DNA of 64,000 nucleotides from Chytridium lagenaria (lineage: Eukaryota; Chytridiomycota; Chytridiomycetes; Chytridiales; Chytridiaceae). Where the stretch lies: positions 62,001 through 126,000 of the forward strand of contig JAHLKC010000060.1 of NCBI GenBank assembly GCA_025449115.1, in the 5' to 3' direction. The translations under genes were made by a program, and so were the position numbers. A model generated the notes under the pieces. It saw nothing but the letters and a program-made list of their open reading frames with translations. It searched no databases and was not told the origin of the DNA. Of the stretch, positions 45,061-59,800 are shown piece after piece. Positions within the stretch are counted from its first letter, which is position 1; every line of letters starts with the position of its first letter.

Positions 45061-48000
45061 TGTTTGTTGAAGGTAATTGTCAAAATAATATCTTCGATAC
45101 ACTTAAAACTCGCTCCAGTCAGAATCTGCTCTCACATGGAATGCTGAGGTGAAGAGGACTGATAACACAGAGAGAAAGGAGCTGACCGCATAAATTAACA
45201 GCGAAAGCTCCAGCTCGCATAATATAGAGGAAAATTCCAGCTTTGCTCTGGACCTTAATTTCAATCAGGTCAAGAAGGTCGGTGGTGTGAGAAAGTCATA
45301 CCGTCGACGGGCTCATCATCTTCAACCAATGGAAGGAATAGAACACTCCGCTGTATGGATGAGGCACCTTAAACTAGCACTAACTATTTTGTCATTCATT
45401 AGAATGATGCTGGTCCGACACCTGTTGATCTCGCATCGTCGTTGTTACTTTCCAATGGCTCGTCTTTGTCAATAGAGTCCATTGAGAACTCCGGCTTGAC
45501 TAGACTACAGAACCAGACCCTATCTTCCGACATGTGCAAAGAAAACCGGATGACGGCACCTCCTGCTCTTCCCACTTTGCACCATAGGCCGTCTCCTATC
45601 CCCCCTTCCCCCTCCGCTCGAGTCACATTCTAAGTTTGTTCGACATACGAGGCTTAAACCTATAAATGAATTCAGAAACACTGAAGACGAGTCATCAAAG
45701 GGTGAACTAAACGCCGACGCGGCCAGTTCCGTGGTTAGTTCTTTGGCAAAGGAGACGACGGAGCGCTCTCCAAATACTGGAGGAGAAGTTTCAGAGGACG
45801 ATGCCAAATTCCCAGGTCGACTTAAACGGTCAGGGTGGTGGAACGCTGCATGTAATCGCGAAGAAGAAATTCAAAGAGTAAAGGGACTGATGAGGCATAG
45901 TGCATTGATGGAGGAAGTATCGGATATTCAAGGATCCATTAATCGAATGCATGATGCAACTTCACCGAAACAGGCGACCAGGAATATCAAATCTGAAATA
46001 CACAGTGATTTCTTACTTGCGAAGAATTCGGACGGAAACGATACCCATCTCAAACTTTGTCCAAGACTGCTCGGAAGCAAGCACACCTGCAAGAATCACA
46101 TCAACATTCATCAGCTGTAACTGATGATCTACGAAACGATTGTATATCCCCGGCGGCCGAGCCTGCAGAAGAGAGTCATTTACCGGAAAAGATAAAGAAA
46201 CCAGCGCTCACTTTCGTTCCTTTAGGACCTGCGGTTAAAATGAAGCAGGCTGCCTGCAATCAGGATAGAAGCTTAGTCGCTCAAATTATCAATGAAGATG
46301 TATGTATGAATGTGGATGAAAATTTTAATTCTTTGTAGAAACGACCCTTTGGATCTCCTGTCTCACGTCTTTAAAAACTGTCTTAAAATACTGCTTGGAT
46401 AATAACCTGACAGAGACTATGGAATGCTTGGAGAGAGAGGCTCCTAAAGTACTTTCAATGCAGAGGGAATCGGAAACAGCGCCTTTTGAATGGCGCTTGA
46501 TTTCATGCTTAAATAAGGGAGATTTTGAAAGCGCTCAAAAATGGTTCCAGTAAGTATAGAGTTTTTGGATTGAGTAATCTTATCTGGCTCTTAAGTGATT
46601 CGGTCTTGCTGGACTTGCGGGATGAATTAAAACAAGGTACGAATCACAGTTCCCTTATACATTATGTTACTAGCAGCGAGCGTGGTTTAATGGAATTTAA
46701 GGCTTCTTAGAGATTAAGTACAGACTCTATAAGCTAGAGGTGCTTTCATGTGCGAAATCACAGAGTCTAAAAGAAGCAAGTGAACTCATCAAAGAGAAAC
46801 TATTACCCCTGGTAAAGGCTTGGAAAAAAGAGTTTCCTGATTGTGGAGGAAAACTGCGTTCAGTATTATTGGAGCCGCAGATTAGCCACTAATACAGGTA
46901 CAGATGTGACCGCGTTCGAAAATCAATTGCGATCCTCGACAATTTTACCGGATTATAGCATATCTATTGAATTTCTTTTGTCAGATGAGCTTGGACCTGA
47001 CCTCTATATGACGTCTTCAGATGCCAGAGGGGTCTTTTCCGCCATCTGTTCACTCTACGACCATGATTATAAACTTATTGACGAGGAAATATCTCTCGAA
47101 TACGTCTCGATTCTGTTCAGTATCGACGGAACATCAAGAAACTATTGGGGATTACTGAAAGCAGTGCTGCAAATGAGTCGATAGCTTCACATCAGCGCGC
47201 TCTCCGATGAAGATAGATCACAAACCGGTCAGGAACACGAGAATAAGGATGTTCGAGTTTATGAGAAGGACGAGAAAAGCCTGCACACCCAATTCCTGAT
47301 GATGCTTCCGGAAACCAGCACCGGGAGTCATGATACTATTGCCAACGTTAAGGCCTCCGAAACTAGATCTCCTGATCGAATCGTCCACAGCGACCTTAAG
47401 AGATCGGCGCTGGATCGGTTGATCGAGCTGTTCAGAGTCTTGTCACAGAAAAGCCAAAAAGACGAACTGCAGTATCAAGAGGTAATGATAAAATATTCCT
47501 TGAAAGTGTTTAAAGTTTACAGGAAATCCAGAAAAAACCGATACGGATAAATTCAGCACAGGATCCTCTGCCTTTGCTTCAGGAATACGATGCTTTGGAG
47601 GTTTTATCGTAATGATTGCGTAACTTAATGATTGTAGAAACTTATGCCCCCCGCTCATCTGAGAACGAGTCGGCTGATTTTGCATATCAACCGAATGTGG
47701 CCCTGCTGTTGGACATATCCGTGCTCTTGCCACTCAAGATGTGGGCCGTCAAGGTAATAGGGAAGACTCTTAATACTTGCTGACTCAGTGTTGATAGAAT
47801 CGTCGTTGCTACGTCGGGAGGAGAGGACAGATCTGACCGAAAAATCTCGCTTTGGGATGCAAGAAGTGGTACGATGGAGGTACAGCTCGATAATGGGACC
47901 CCGAAGCCTGTTACATGCCTGCCTTTCATCCTGCTAAGAAAAATCTTCTTTTGTCGGCTGATATGGATTTTGATGTGAAGTTATGGACTGGCAAACTGGA

Positions 48001-48676
48001 AATTATTAAGATGCTGGAAGAAGCATCACAAAAGGTTGTCTGGAGAATATCCTTTGTCTCGAGACGAGAAGATCTGTAAGCGCTACGTATCGGCTATACA
48101 TGTATTGACCATTCTTAAAATTGGGAATAGGGCTGCTTCATGTTCGGGTGATCAATCTTTAAAAATCTGGAATATCGACGCTGATAATGAAGTCGTAGCT
48201 AGCGCGCATGCCAAACGAACCTTTTACGAGTTTCCTTTTTTGTGGAGATCCTTCCAGCCAAACTGTGATAGCTTCTCTCTCGTATTCATGAGAATATATA
48301 AGCTAAGAACAATGTCTCTTCTCCATACCATCCAATTGAAGATTTGAAAGAAAGGTACAGTAGCGTTTGCTGTGGCTCTAATTACTTTAAGCAAAACCCC
48401 CGCTCATCCATTGCGTCTCATCCTGATTACGAAAACTTATTTTAATATCCTGTGATAACCAAATCCGTCTATTTGACCTCAATTCTGAGACCAGCTGAGA
48501 ATATATACTGCTCGCGAACTTGGACGGGGGTAATATTTAACATTGCAATTTAAGATAACAATATTTTTAATTAAACATTTATAGACCAGGATAGAAGGCA
48601 ACTTTAGTCCATGTGGGACGTTCATCTATTGTGGTTCCTGGGATATCAGGGCATACGGAAGCAGTAGTCCAGCGTA
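45061..48676 (+). pseudogene. LisH/CTLH-WD40 protein, heavily interrupted
   Basis: Coding pieces in order: a Ser-rich N-terminus (45200-45640) with an intron at about 45349-45400; an acidic helical region (about 45730-46330); ETMECLEREAPKVL, then FEWRLISCLNKGDFESAQKWF (about 46480-46550), which has CTLH character; EIKYRLYKLEVLSCAKSQ and KEASELIKEKLLPLVKAW (about 46715-46830), the rest of CTLH; a helical linker; then WD40 blades: GEDRSDRKISLWDARSG (about 47820), LLLSADMDFDVKLWTGK (about 47945), SCSGDQSLKIWNID (about 48140), and last FSPCGTFIYCGSWDIRAYG before TAA 48674-48676. This LisH-CTLH-WD40 order occurs in WDR47, WDR26 and Topless-type proteins. More than ten breaks and in-frame stops; more AT-rich than neighbours, so real decay is likelier here. 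Confidence 0.5.
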
Positions 48677-49776
48677 AATAGACGTGCTTCTCTGCCGAAT
48701 GTTAAGAGGTGGAGTTTTTTCTCCAGCTGGCGAACACGGAGAGGAAAAGCCGAAAGAGCGCGGGTCATCCGAGGCTTTGGGAGTCTACATTTGGGGGTCG
48801 CCACTGGTAGGTTGGAACGAAGTGAGATGCGGGCGATGGAGGATAGCAATTCTCGGGCGCCAGTGACGATTTGTAGATGGTAAGTAAAGCCCAAAGAAAA
48901 TTGACGTCTGATTCTGTGAAGGGTTTAGATGGGGGTGGTGACAATGGGAAGAAGGGGTTAAAAAGCGGAAAGCTTTGATAGCTGCAACTATAAATCGATG
49001 CATTAAAACATATTTGTAAATAACTACTTATCATCACTACACTAGATTGTATATAACGATAAAGCAAATAAACTGCAGCAATACAGAGAGTAAATCTCAT
49101 CATATATTCAATATCTCTTCAATGGAAGAAGCGAAGCTTATAAATACATAAAACAAATGATATCAAGTGGAATGGCTTTAAAACACGGACATTTTAAGCT
49201 ATAAGTTCGAATAGGTGATTTGAATCTGAAAGATCGCAAAGCCCAATATCCCTAAAATGCATTAATAAAAGATCAAAAGTTTAGTTCAAACCTCCATGAC
49301 AACATGGTCTCGTTTTGTGGTAGGCTGTTGAGACCGGCGTAAGCAGAACGCTCCATTATGGAATGTGATTGTGGCGTTGTCATTTATTATGAAACGTTGG
49401 TACATGTCATCCGGTTTACATGCGAGAAGCTTTAAAAACGTCAGCTACATGATTACATATCATACTTTACCGGCTAATAGTCGCCCAAAAAATAAGAAGC
49501 GTAGAGGATAATTTAACGTTAGGGAATATATATATCATTTCGAATATAGTAAGACTTGCCTCCTGCAGATGATGTTAGTCATAAGCAAAATTAATATGCC
49601 TTTTACCAGCTGCATATTGACAATGAAGAAGGATCAAGAAGAGCAGTGGTTAAATCACTACTTAAAACTCCCAAGCAGTATTCAATATAGATGCACTTAC
49701 AATCTTCGATAAGTTAGTAAGATAAAAATAGTCAATAATGTCTGAAACTTACGGACTAAAGTCATAAATGCAACGT
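48677..49776. other. Spacer, possibly with terminal exons of the next gene
   Basis: Very AT-rich. On the minus strand about 49790-49630 shows IPTKIAERCIYDFS ending at a GTAAGT donor, and CIYIEYCLGVLSSDLTTALL after a possible 58-nt intron. These may be further 3' exons of the membrane protein at 49777. The rest (48700-49600) shows nothing convincing. Confidence 0.3.
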
Positions 49777-50436
49777 TCAGCAATTTTGGTGGGAATGGTC
49801 AGTATGTTGGTAAGAATACATTACAATGGTCTCAATATAAACCGAACAATTAACGTACCAAACATAATCCGGATTTCTCGTCTTGCCACATAGTCGGATA
49901 CCCCTCCAAAAACCGAAACTCATACAAGACGACGACACACTTGGCACTTCATAGATAAATAATAACTTCCGGGCGGTGTTGCCAACGCAAGATCCATCAT
50001 TCTTCGATACAATATTGAATCTCAAACTAGACCTGTCCACAATTGTTCCTTTCTGCTTAAAGTATTTGGCAACAAGCACCACAGATGCAACGAGAAGACC
50101 AAGAGCGAATACAACGAGGATGATAATGAAGATCAATGCTCTCCGGGACCCTATGGAGGGTATGAAAATAAGTGGCTTGGGTGGGAAGTTTACCTTTGTC
50201 GGTACGAAAGAATTTCCAGAGTCCCTGTCGACCGGATGTAGGATACTCATTCGTACCTTGCGCTACGTCACCATCCAGTCTATGCCGCACTGCCAAAACA
50301 TTTAACTCCTTATGCCTTACTGGAAAGATCCTCACATGCAATCATCTGGTAGGGGTTAAGCATCACAGCATGCAAGAGCCATACTCACCTCAGTTCCATC
50401 CTCCTCAAGTCTCTTGTATGATAGTGAAGTGGGCAT
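49777..50436 (-). CDS. Single-pass membrane protein, Cys-containing ectodomain
   Basis: From ATG 50436: MPTSLSYKRLEEDGTE, a donor GTGAGT, then an exon (about 50345-50195) with RIFPVRHKELNVLAVRHRLD and GLWKFFRTDK ending at GTAAAC. An exon from about 50150 follows, with SRRALIFIIILVVFALGLLV ASVVLVAKYF as one membrane helix, then FNIVSKNDGSCVGNTARKLL and PSVSSSCMSFGFW. A basic N-terminal side and Cys-bearing C-terminal side suggest type II topology. The end at 49777 is provisional; two more exons may follow. It stands downstream of the giant DUF3712 gene on the same strand, with similar topology. Function unknown. Confidence 0.45.
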
Positions 50437-50860
50437 ACCTCCGCTCCTCTTGATCCATTTATAGCTGGCATGATGGGAACGCTTTACTCGTACGAAGGGA
50501 AAAGAGCAACAGCCAGGGTATAATTTGGTGGCTAAAATGGTTACACTGTCACTTTTTATTCTGACAAAATAGAAACGATGGTAATAGGTAAGATAGCGAG
50601 CATGAGAGACAATATTTGAATACATGGTGTGCGGAGAGGTAAAACAGGTTACAGAAAAAGAAGGGAAACGTTTATGGGAAGCACTGGACTTCGCGACGGA
50701 ATAATATCCAAAAAAGACAAAGTATCAATTACCATGAGAGAGCGTTTGAATAATTAAAAAAAAAAGTAAAAAGGAAGCATAGACAGGTAAAAAGATTGCA
50801 AGCGAAAAGCTAAAGTAAGACTGATAAAAAGAAAGAAAAGAAAAAAAGAAAGAAACGCAA

Positions 50861-53800
50861 TTACAGTTCCTCGACAAAGTTCCAGTGTTGAGCCGGGTAT
50901 TGCTCAATCTTGGCCTTCGCGGCCCTCAAAAATTTGTTGAACCCAGGAATCAAGCTTGCAGAAAGACCTGAATCCAAAGATCTCAAGCTTGACGTTTCCA
51001 AGCAATGCCGATAACAGTCGGAAGCAAGTTCTCAATGATATCACGCGGAAGCTGCTCAAGACCAATGTTGAGCCACTTAATGGGTCTTCACTCGGTCGGA
51101 TGGTTTCAATGATGAGTTTGAAGTTTCGGCAGGGTTCAATATAATCAAACAAGTTTTCGAAGAACGTCAATGGATTGAAATTGCTCCATCTGATTGTGAT
51201 TGCGAGAACACCATTCACAAGACCTTGACGTCCTTGATTCTCATTCGCCCTTCATTGACATTCTTGACGATAACAGGACCAGGAGACTCGATGGTGAGCA
51301 AGGGATCACCCTCAGACTCGAGACGGATGGAGAGAACACCGACGTCAAGGTGGAGGGGACCAGGGTTAGGCCAGAAACCTCAATCTTGAATTGGAGACCC
51401 TTTCTAGTGAAGGGGTTGCTGATGAGGGGTTTTATGGTGATTGGTTGCCAGAGATAGAGGTCCGGAGCCTTCAAATTCGGAGCGACCAAAGATATTGAAC
51501 GAAGTTGCCCTTTTCGATACCCTTCTCATACACATCGACGCGCCCGAGATAAGCGAATTGAGCCTATAGAATAAAACAGGGTTAATATTGGATCATACAG
51601 AAAGAGGCTTAATAGAAGACAACTTACGTAATCCTTAAATTGGACCAAGAAGGGAATAGCCTCTTCAAGAGGTTTCAAGAATCCAGTCTCTTTGGAAGGA
51701 TCAGGAGACATGAGCAAATCAAAAGTGATAGGCTTCCCAGGCGTAACTTGAATATTTGTAAAGATGGCATCCACGATTCTAAATGCCGGTTCCTGAACAC
51801 CATTGATTCTCCATGTAATTGTCCAACAACCGTCCCCAGCTTGACATTGATAGGCAACCAGTTCAGGAAGCTGCGAACAAATAATGTTCGTTCTGATACC
51901 TTCGTTCAGTATCTGTGCTTGAATATCTTTAAGCTCAACTGGACGCTGTTTGTCAAAGTAGTCAAAGACTGTTTTGACGAAGGAATCCAAGTAGATGTTG
52001 ATAGATGCCTTAGATGCAAGGTCATAGGCCTTGGAAGCGGAAGAACCAAACACGACACCGTAACCCGTGACAAACAAGTTGGTAGGCCCGGCTCTATGGA
52101 AAACAACATTTCCAACAAGAATCCAGAGCTGTTGCGCCAATGGGTCGTTTTCGATAAACCCGATATCTGCCTTTGCCGTCGCAACACCGTTCTGGAAGGT
52201 GAAGTCGTTGACAACCGGAAGAATGAAGTCTTGACCATTGACCCTTTGCCTTAAGACCGAGGAACGGAACCTTTGCAGTAATGTTTCCAGGAAGCCCACC
52301 AATTGCCGCGCTAAGAGCAGATCCGATCGCCTTTGTGGATGACCAGAACACGTCAACGTTATTCAGAGCGAGCTGTAAGCGCTTGTCCCAGCGATAACAC
52401 CATCAATGATCTCAAAGACCATTTTCTTAGCGGGTTGAAGGAACGGGTCCAGGTTGAGTTCTAAAGCGGCACCGGAGAGAGTGTCGATGTAGTCTGTAGC
52501 TGAAACACCAAAGACAACCTTAGAGGCACCACCAATGCTTGTGAAGGTGGTAGGTTTGGAGTCGGCAAAGGTTTCGATGAGCTGGCGATGGCGGTCTGAA
52601 GGGTGTCGCCACTACCGAGGAATAGGTCGACGCCCAAGTTAAGAACGACGGAACCATCGATGGTGCGGACCGAGATTCCAGAGGGAATAGCAGCATCCGC
52701 AAAGCCTAAGACAAAGTCAGCGCAAGGCATAAACTAATTGAATATAGAGACAGGATAACTAACCTCGTAGAGTCCAAAGTAGCAGTAAGCCCAGCAAATC
52801 CTAGATCCGCTGTAGCGCCAATTCAAACCCTTCAATCCGACTGCCGCATCCACTCTCACCTTGCCCTCCATCGACGCATCCAATTCACCCCCCTCACATC
52901 CAACCTCTTCAGCAAACCATCCAAAGTCAAATCCCCGCTTTCAATCCAATCAATCCCAACAAAACCTCCACATTCTTCTCCGTAATCAACGACTTACTTG
53001 GCAACAACACCCTTGCCTTGCTCAAGGCCGTAATAGAATCTTCCTTGACACTCCAAACACAATACCAGAAGCCGCGATGGATTCAACGTGGACCCGTACC
53101 CGTCTTTCAAGAGTTTGCTGGCGAACGCCGCAACTTTATCTTGGATCTGCTTGGACGACGGGGAACGCAATCTTGGCTTTCACGTCAAGGTTTTGGGCGG
53201 CAGGTGCAATCTTGGTATCAAGCACTGAAGCCGTGCGATATCCACTTCATCCAACCCAACATTTAATGCAAGGTACGGCACGTCAGCCGCTAACGGGAAA
53301 ATATTGTTAATACCCTGCCGACAACCCAGCGTCAATAGCGCGTCCTCAACAGTTCTAACTATTACATTTCGATTTTAAAGCCAAAACCGTTCAAGAATCG
53401 CAATTACATCAATGTTACGGTCCACACCTTTAAGGAAGGGCTCTGCGAGCCTGTTGAGGGATAATGGGATCGATGCACCTGAGAACGCTGTGATGGCGTC
53501 TCAGCAGAGGGACCAAGAGACGCGCCGAATAACGAGTTCCAGAAGGTTTTGAAGAACTGGAAAAACGCAGCCGCGATGGCCGCGACCGTATCCGCAAGAC
53601 GATCCGAATCATGAACTTGAACCCAGACCCAAGGTTCAGACTCGACGTCCCTCCACCCACAACATTGGAGCCCATTAATTCGCGTCGAGATAGCCGAACG
53701 TCATCAAGACAATGTCAACCGTAAGGAACGGGATGGAAAGCTCAATAGGCAAAGGGGAACTTGAGACCAGCTTCCACACGAAGATTGATGTTGTCGTTTG

Positions 53801-56800
53801 CTGCGAATGCTGCGGAAACAGTGTTGAGTGTGACGGCGATACCTTGACCGAGGTCAATGGTGATGGGACCACCTTTTGCGATATCTCCGAGTTGACCTCC
53901 AGGGATATTCGCGAGAAGCGTGTCAATGAACTTTGTCACAAACTCCTCAACAATCTTCACGATAGGGTTCAAGTTGATCGGGATGGAAGTCTTTGACAAA
54001 AACGTGAGGTAGTCTGAGAAGATTGACCAAACACGATTCCAGCCATTCTCAGTACAGTAGGGATCTGTCCCTTACTCCTGTATTCCTCAAATATCTTCCT
54101 AATCTTCTCCTCAAGATCCTTAGAGTCCGTCACTCGAATCTCCGCCTTCAGCTTTGCATCCCATTCCTATCCAACGCCACTCCAACAAATCCGTAGCAAT
54201 CGCTCTAATCTCATCCACAAGGATCTGCGCAACATTCACATATCCAAGCTCAGCAATGATTTGGAACGGTAAGGGTTGCTTTAAAAGAATAGCGTTGAGG
54301 CTCGCGTCGATCTTGTCGCCAGCTACAGCGGCGATGGTGGCTTTTTAAGTGCAATAGATGAGGTTGAGTTGCTAAGAAGACCAGAAATGAAGTCGGCGGC
54401 CAATTGGCCGACATCGATAGGACCTTTGCGAGGGTAGAGCGCGTCGACGACCATATCAAGATCGACCTTGACATTCACTTTGGAAAACACAGAGAGCGTG
54501 TCGGAAGCCGAAGCACCGATCCTGATGCCGCCAATTCCAGCGTGGCTTTCAAGCTAAATAACCCAACAGAAAAACACAGTTAATACTAATCAAATAATAA
54601 TGAAAACTAAACTAGAAACAGCGTTTAACCAAGATTACCTTTAAGCCTTTAATAAACCTATCCACAATCCTTGCCAACTCATCTGAAGCCCCTCCCCATC
54701 CACAAACACCAACTCCGTATCAACCGCAACTCGTTCCCTCTCCTCATCCGCCGTCGAAAGCGCCAAATCCGGCAACGCAAACTCCGCCAACGGGTTTCCA
54801 CCAATCCCTGCCGCTCCCGAAAAGTAACCCAGCCTCAAGCTAACCTTCAATGGAAGATTCAACGTGAATTCCGCAGAGGTCGCCACGCGTAGCTTCTTCT
54901 GAGCACGAGATTGGATAGTGGTGGTACCAATAGTGGGGTTGAGGGATTTCAGGATACCAGGGATATCAAGAAGAACATCGGAACCAAGGACCAACGCAAT
55001 AGCCGCGTCAATATCGACAGGGACGCTGACTTTACGGAACGCCGTGATAGCATCATTAGCGTTAACACCGATCACGATACCCGCAATATTGACGGTGCTC
55101 TCCAACTTCTTGTTCGACGTAAACCTATCCACGATGGTCGCGACCGCATCTCTGGTAGCATCATCATCTGTAAACCTGAGCGCGGTGTCCACTTTGATGG
55201 GTGTTTGACCATTCTCCGTGGACGCGATGGAGAGACCACCTGGGAGCGCGAATTCACCGAGGGGATGCGAGTTGAGACCAAGAGAGGTGGATAGGTATCC
55301 AAGGGTAGCGGTGATGCGGAAAGGGAGGGTAAGAGCTGCTGCAACTGAAACGCCGAGTTGCTGGTTAGCCAAGAGTTGTCAAATCAACAGCTCCTGTGAT
55401 GGCTGGTTTGAGGTCCCGAAGAAGCGTGATAGCGTCGATAGGACCAGTCCGGGTACACAGCATCCACAACCATATCCAAATCCAACTTGACATTGACTTT
55501 TGAAAGCACCGTCAAAGTATCACTCGTGGAAGCTCCAACCGCCACATTCGTTAAATCAAGCGTCGAATCCAATTTCCCGCCCTTCATGAAATTATCGACA
55601 ACACTGGCAAGAGCGGTCTGCGTGGCATCGTTATCGTTAAACTTAACATCAGTCTGGACTTTAATCGACGTCCTCGCGTTACCAGTGTTGCTAATCTCAA
55701 CACCAGGTAACGCGAACGACGCCAACGCGTTACCCTTGATCCCGGTTTGAGCGGCAAGGTGACCCGCCTTGAACGATATCTTAATGGGGAGGTTGAGGTT
55801 AAACTCCACCCCAGTATCCACAGCCAAAACCTTCTCAGGTTTAACCATCACAGTGGTAGCGCCAATAGATGGATTGAAATCTTTCAAAATCGTCTTCAAG
55901 TCAAAGATCTTGTCCGACGAGGTTCCGAGGAGGAGTTGGACAGCAGCGTCAAGCCAAGCGGGAGATTAATTTTCTCAAGAATCGTCAACACGTCGACTCG
56001 GACGCTCCAATCTTAACGCACCCAAATCCAACGTCGACCCCAACTTCTGTCCCCCCAACAACCGATCCACCAATCCAGCAACCGCGTCCTGGTCCCATCA
56101 TTATCTGTCAACTGCAACGTCGTGTCCAATTCAAATTCGTGGTTCCCGAACTCCCAGCCTGACTTTCACACCGGTCGGTAAAGCAAACACAGCGAGGGTT
56201 CGAGTCCAATCCAACGTTGGCCCCGATATACCAAGTTGGCCTCAATGGCAAAGGGGAGCTTGAATCCAATGTTGGTCGCGATCCCGAGACGTTGGTTGGA
56301 TAACGCCGTGATGCCGACTTCACCTGTAAGTGCGGCTTGGAAGGATGAGAGAAGGGAAGCGAGGTCGGTGGGTTTTGTGGGTTTCAGGATACTGTCAATC
56401 TTCAAACCAACGTTCACGGTTGAAAGAGCCGTGACGGTCAGATGAGAGGCCCGAGAATGACACGTTCAAGGTTGACCTTGGCCCACCGAACTAAACATTG
56501 TATAAAGTCAATACCACTTATCAGCAAAAAGAAAGGGGAAGAAAAAAAACCAACAAACAACAGATTAACAAAGGCAAAAGACTCACATCCGTTCCTCCAA
56601 AAACGCCTTAAAAATCTTCGCCACATCCTCTCGTCACCTCCTCATCCGTAAACCCTGCCACAACCCCAGGCACCACAATCCTAGTCATCTCCCCCTCCAC
56701 GCTCATCCTCACCCCTCTCAGCCAAAACCTCCACAAGCGGTCGTCCATTCACACCAAGCGCGAAACTCGCATACCCAACATTTCCATTCACCCCAAACGG

Positions 56801-59800
56801 CAACCGAATCCTAATCTCAGGCACCACAATCTCAAAGCTTTTCTTGGGAGCGTTGAAACACGGATCGTACCGCTTGCTGTGTTGAGCGCGATTGGGCAAT
56901 GAAGAGAGATCGTCGAGAGACGGCTGGGAGGGAACGGGAGGACGCGGTTGATGATGCTAGAAATGATGTCACCAAGTTCACATCTTTCAAGAACGTAGCC
57001 AATCCAGTGACTTTTGATAACAACGCTGACATGTCCGTCGCAGATCCTCCATACACGAGCGAACCCGTAGGAATCTTGACAATCAACAGGTATTTTCCCC
57101 GTCTCCAACACCGCATTAACAGCACGGAAATGGCGTCATGGAGTGCCAACATTCTTGGGAATCTTCACACGAATCGTTGGGGACATTGAACCTGAACCAG
57201 GGTCACCCTAAGCGCCGTCACCGTTCCTCATAACAGCCGCCGGATCCTCCGTTAACCCAACGGAAGCTCCACCGTAAGGAAGCGAAGCCCCAACTCCTAA
57301 CGGATTAAAGTAATCCGCTGAAACCGCCATAACAATCTCAGAATTCGGGAGCACCTCAAAATCAACCGTTTGATTGAAATATTAAACTTAGAAAGTGTGT
57401 CAGGGGTTGGAAGAACAGGCGATAGATCAAGCCATGAAGTGGAATCGAACGCGAAAATCCCGCCTTTTCCTTCCGTGAACGACGTGGGGAGGACAGACGA
57501 TAACAGCGACACAGGCACCGAGATCGTCACATTAGAAAGGTGATCAATGGTAGCAGCAGGTGACCCAGCTTCAACAAGCACAAGCCCACCAAGCGACACC
57601 ACCGGTGCGTCACCAAACGCAACTGGGTTGCAAGGAATGCTTTCACAAGCTGAGCAACCTCATCCCCAGCTCCATTCGATCCATCCGATAAAGTCACATC
57701 CGCTGTCACATCCAACCTCCCCAACCCGCGCCTAAACGCAACGGCGTCAAACTCCCACTCCCAACCCTAACGCCATCCAACGCAACACCAGCCGAAACAC
57801 TCCCCACTGAAATGTCACAGGCGTCGGGTTCTTGATCTGCACACCGACATCCACCTTTGCCTTTGTCGCCGTTTCAACCCCCAACCCCATATTCTCAACT
57901 CTCACCGTCCCCGGCACCAAAATAGTCTTTTCAACCCTTCACGGTCCGATTCAACAACGGCAACACCTGTCCAGACGAAATCTCCGCAACGACCCTCGAA
58001 AATGTGACAAAACTCGTCGCTCTCGACGTTCCAAAATTCAATCCCGTGATCCCAATAGCACTATCATCCGCCTGTTTCCCTTCAAGCGTTGCAATGACCG
58101 CATTCAACAGCTCTGCACAGCGTTCGTAAAGTGTCGGATGGAGCAAGCACAACCTCGCGTCATATTGGTTCCGTTGGTTCCATCCGCTGCAGGGATTTTC
58201 AAACCACTCCCCAACTCGGCCACCGCGATGGATGCTTTTTCAACAAGGATTTGAGCACCGCATACCCGATATCGACATTCACTGACGCGCTGGACGCCAA
58301 TTCCGCAAGGTTGGGGGGAGTTTCATCCCAACGTTTCCAATCGCCCCAAACCCAGCTACATCTTCAACTGGGACACGTCCATTCTCTTGATGTCGATGGG
58401 AGGGTGGTCATGTTTGAGTGAGGATGTCAATGATACCAGGGGTGGTGATGATGCCACCAGGAACGTGATGGATAACACGTTGCCGTCAAAGAGTTTCTTG
58501 GTCCATTCGTATGGAGTGCGACCGGTTTTAAGGATCGCAATATCGCCAAACGAGACCTCCGAATCAGAGGTGTTGCCGCCAATAAAGGGTTAACGATCCA
58601 GCAAGAGCATCTGCGGCTTCCGTTGAATTCTCGAGCCTCATATTAATGGACGTTTGGAGCCCGATCCGTGATTTTGTGGTTTGGATGGTGACGGCTCCCA
58701 TGTCGATGACAAAGATTTTTTGGAGACCGCCATAAACTCCATGGTGGTGTTGTGAGGGAAGGAGATGGTGGGAGGGAGCGGGAAGAATTTGGGGATGCCA
58801 ACGTCGGGCGGTGACGCTGATTTGGGTGGAGTCGACGGTGGCAGAGAGGGTGGAGTTGCCGATGATGGAGGCGATGCCGGTTGGGGTGAGAAGGTTGCGG
58901 ACGGCGTCGGTGTTGAGAGAGTTGACAACGTCGGCACCTGAACATGAAAATATAATTTCGTTAGGTCTGGTTGAGGGACATGGTGGAGGAAAAGATATAG
59001 AGACTCACCTGGAAGGTAAACCAAAAAAGTCCTTTGTAAACGTCTGCACAACTCCAACCTGTGTCAGCGACAAAGGTCCCACAACTGCCATAACCAATTC
59101 CCTCTCCTTCCCCTTCAACACCTTCTCCACCGCGCTCCTAAAAGCCTTTGCGATGGCTGCCGGATCCTTTGTATCGAATTTAATGGAAGCCTTCAAATCC
59201 AAGGTCTGGAGTTGTGATTTCAACGACAAATTCACAACTTCAACACGCGCAAGAGAGGCACCTTCAATCATGACACCGAATTCGGCAGACTCGAAATTGG
59301 CGAGAGTGATGCGGGTGGGGTTTTGGAACTCAATGCCGACCGTTAGGTCGAGACCGATGTCGGTGGCGGCGACGGTGAAGGTTTTGAGGGCAATGGGGGG
59401 GAAGAGGGTGGAGTTGGTGAAGGTGATGATTTGGTCGGGGTTGTCGGCGTAGGCGTTCTGTAATAGGTCTGATAAAAAGTAATGGTGAGTAGAAGAAGTT
59501 GTAGAACAGATGAAGGAATAGAAAGGTTTACTCACTCATTTCGTTAGCGGGAACGCGAGCGAAACCTGGAAGAGAACCATACAGCTTGACCACATTGTTG
59601 GTGATACCGGTAATAGGGAAAGCTTTATGAATCGGTAAAGCCGCATAAACCGTGATCCCAAAAACCTTAACCTGGACTTTTGCCCTCATCATAAACACAC
59701 GATCATTCAACCCCTTTGTCGAGAAATCTTTTACGAGTTGTGCCAACGCATCAAAGTTTTGAGTTCGCAAATGATACATTCGCACGTGTCTCAAACTTGA

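Noticed and set aside
56185..56210. GGTTCGAGTCC, a tRNA B-box-like string
   Set aside because: Lies inside DUF3712 coding sequence, with no A box or acceptor stem at the right distance.
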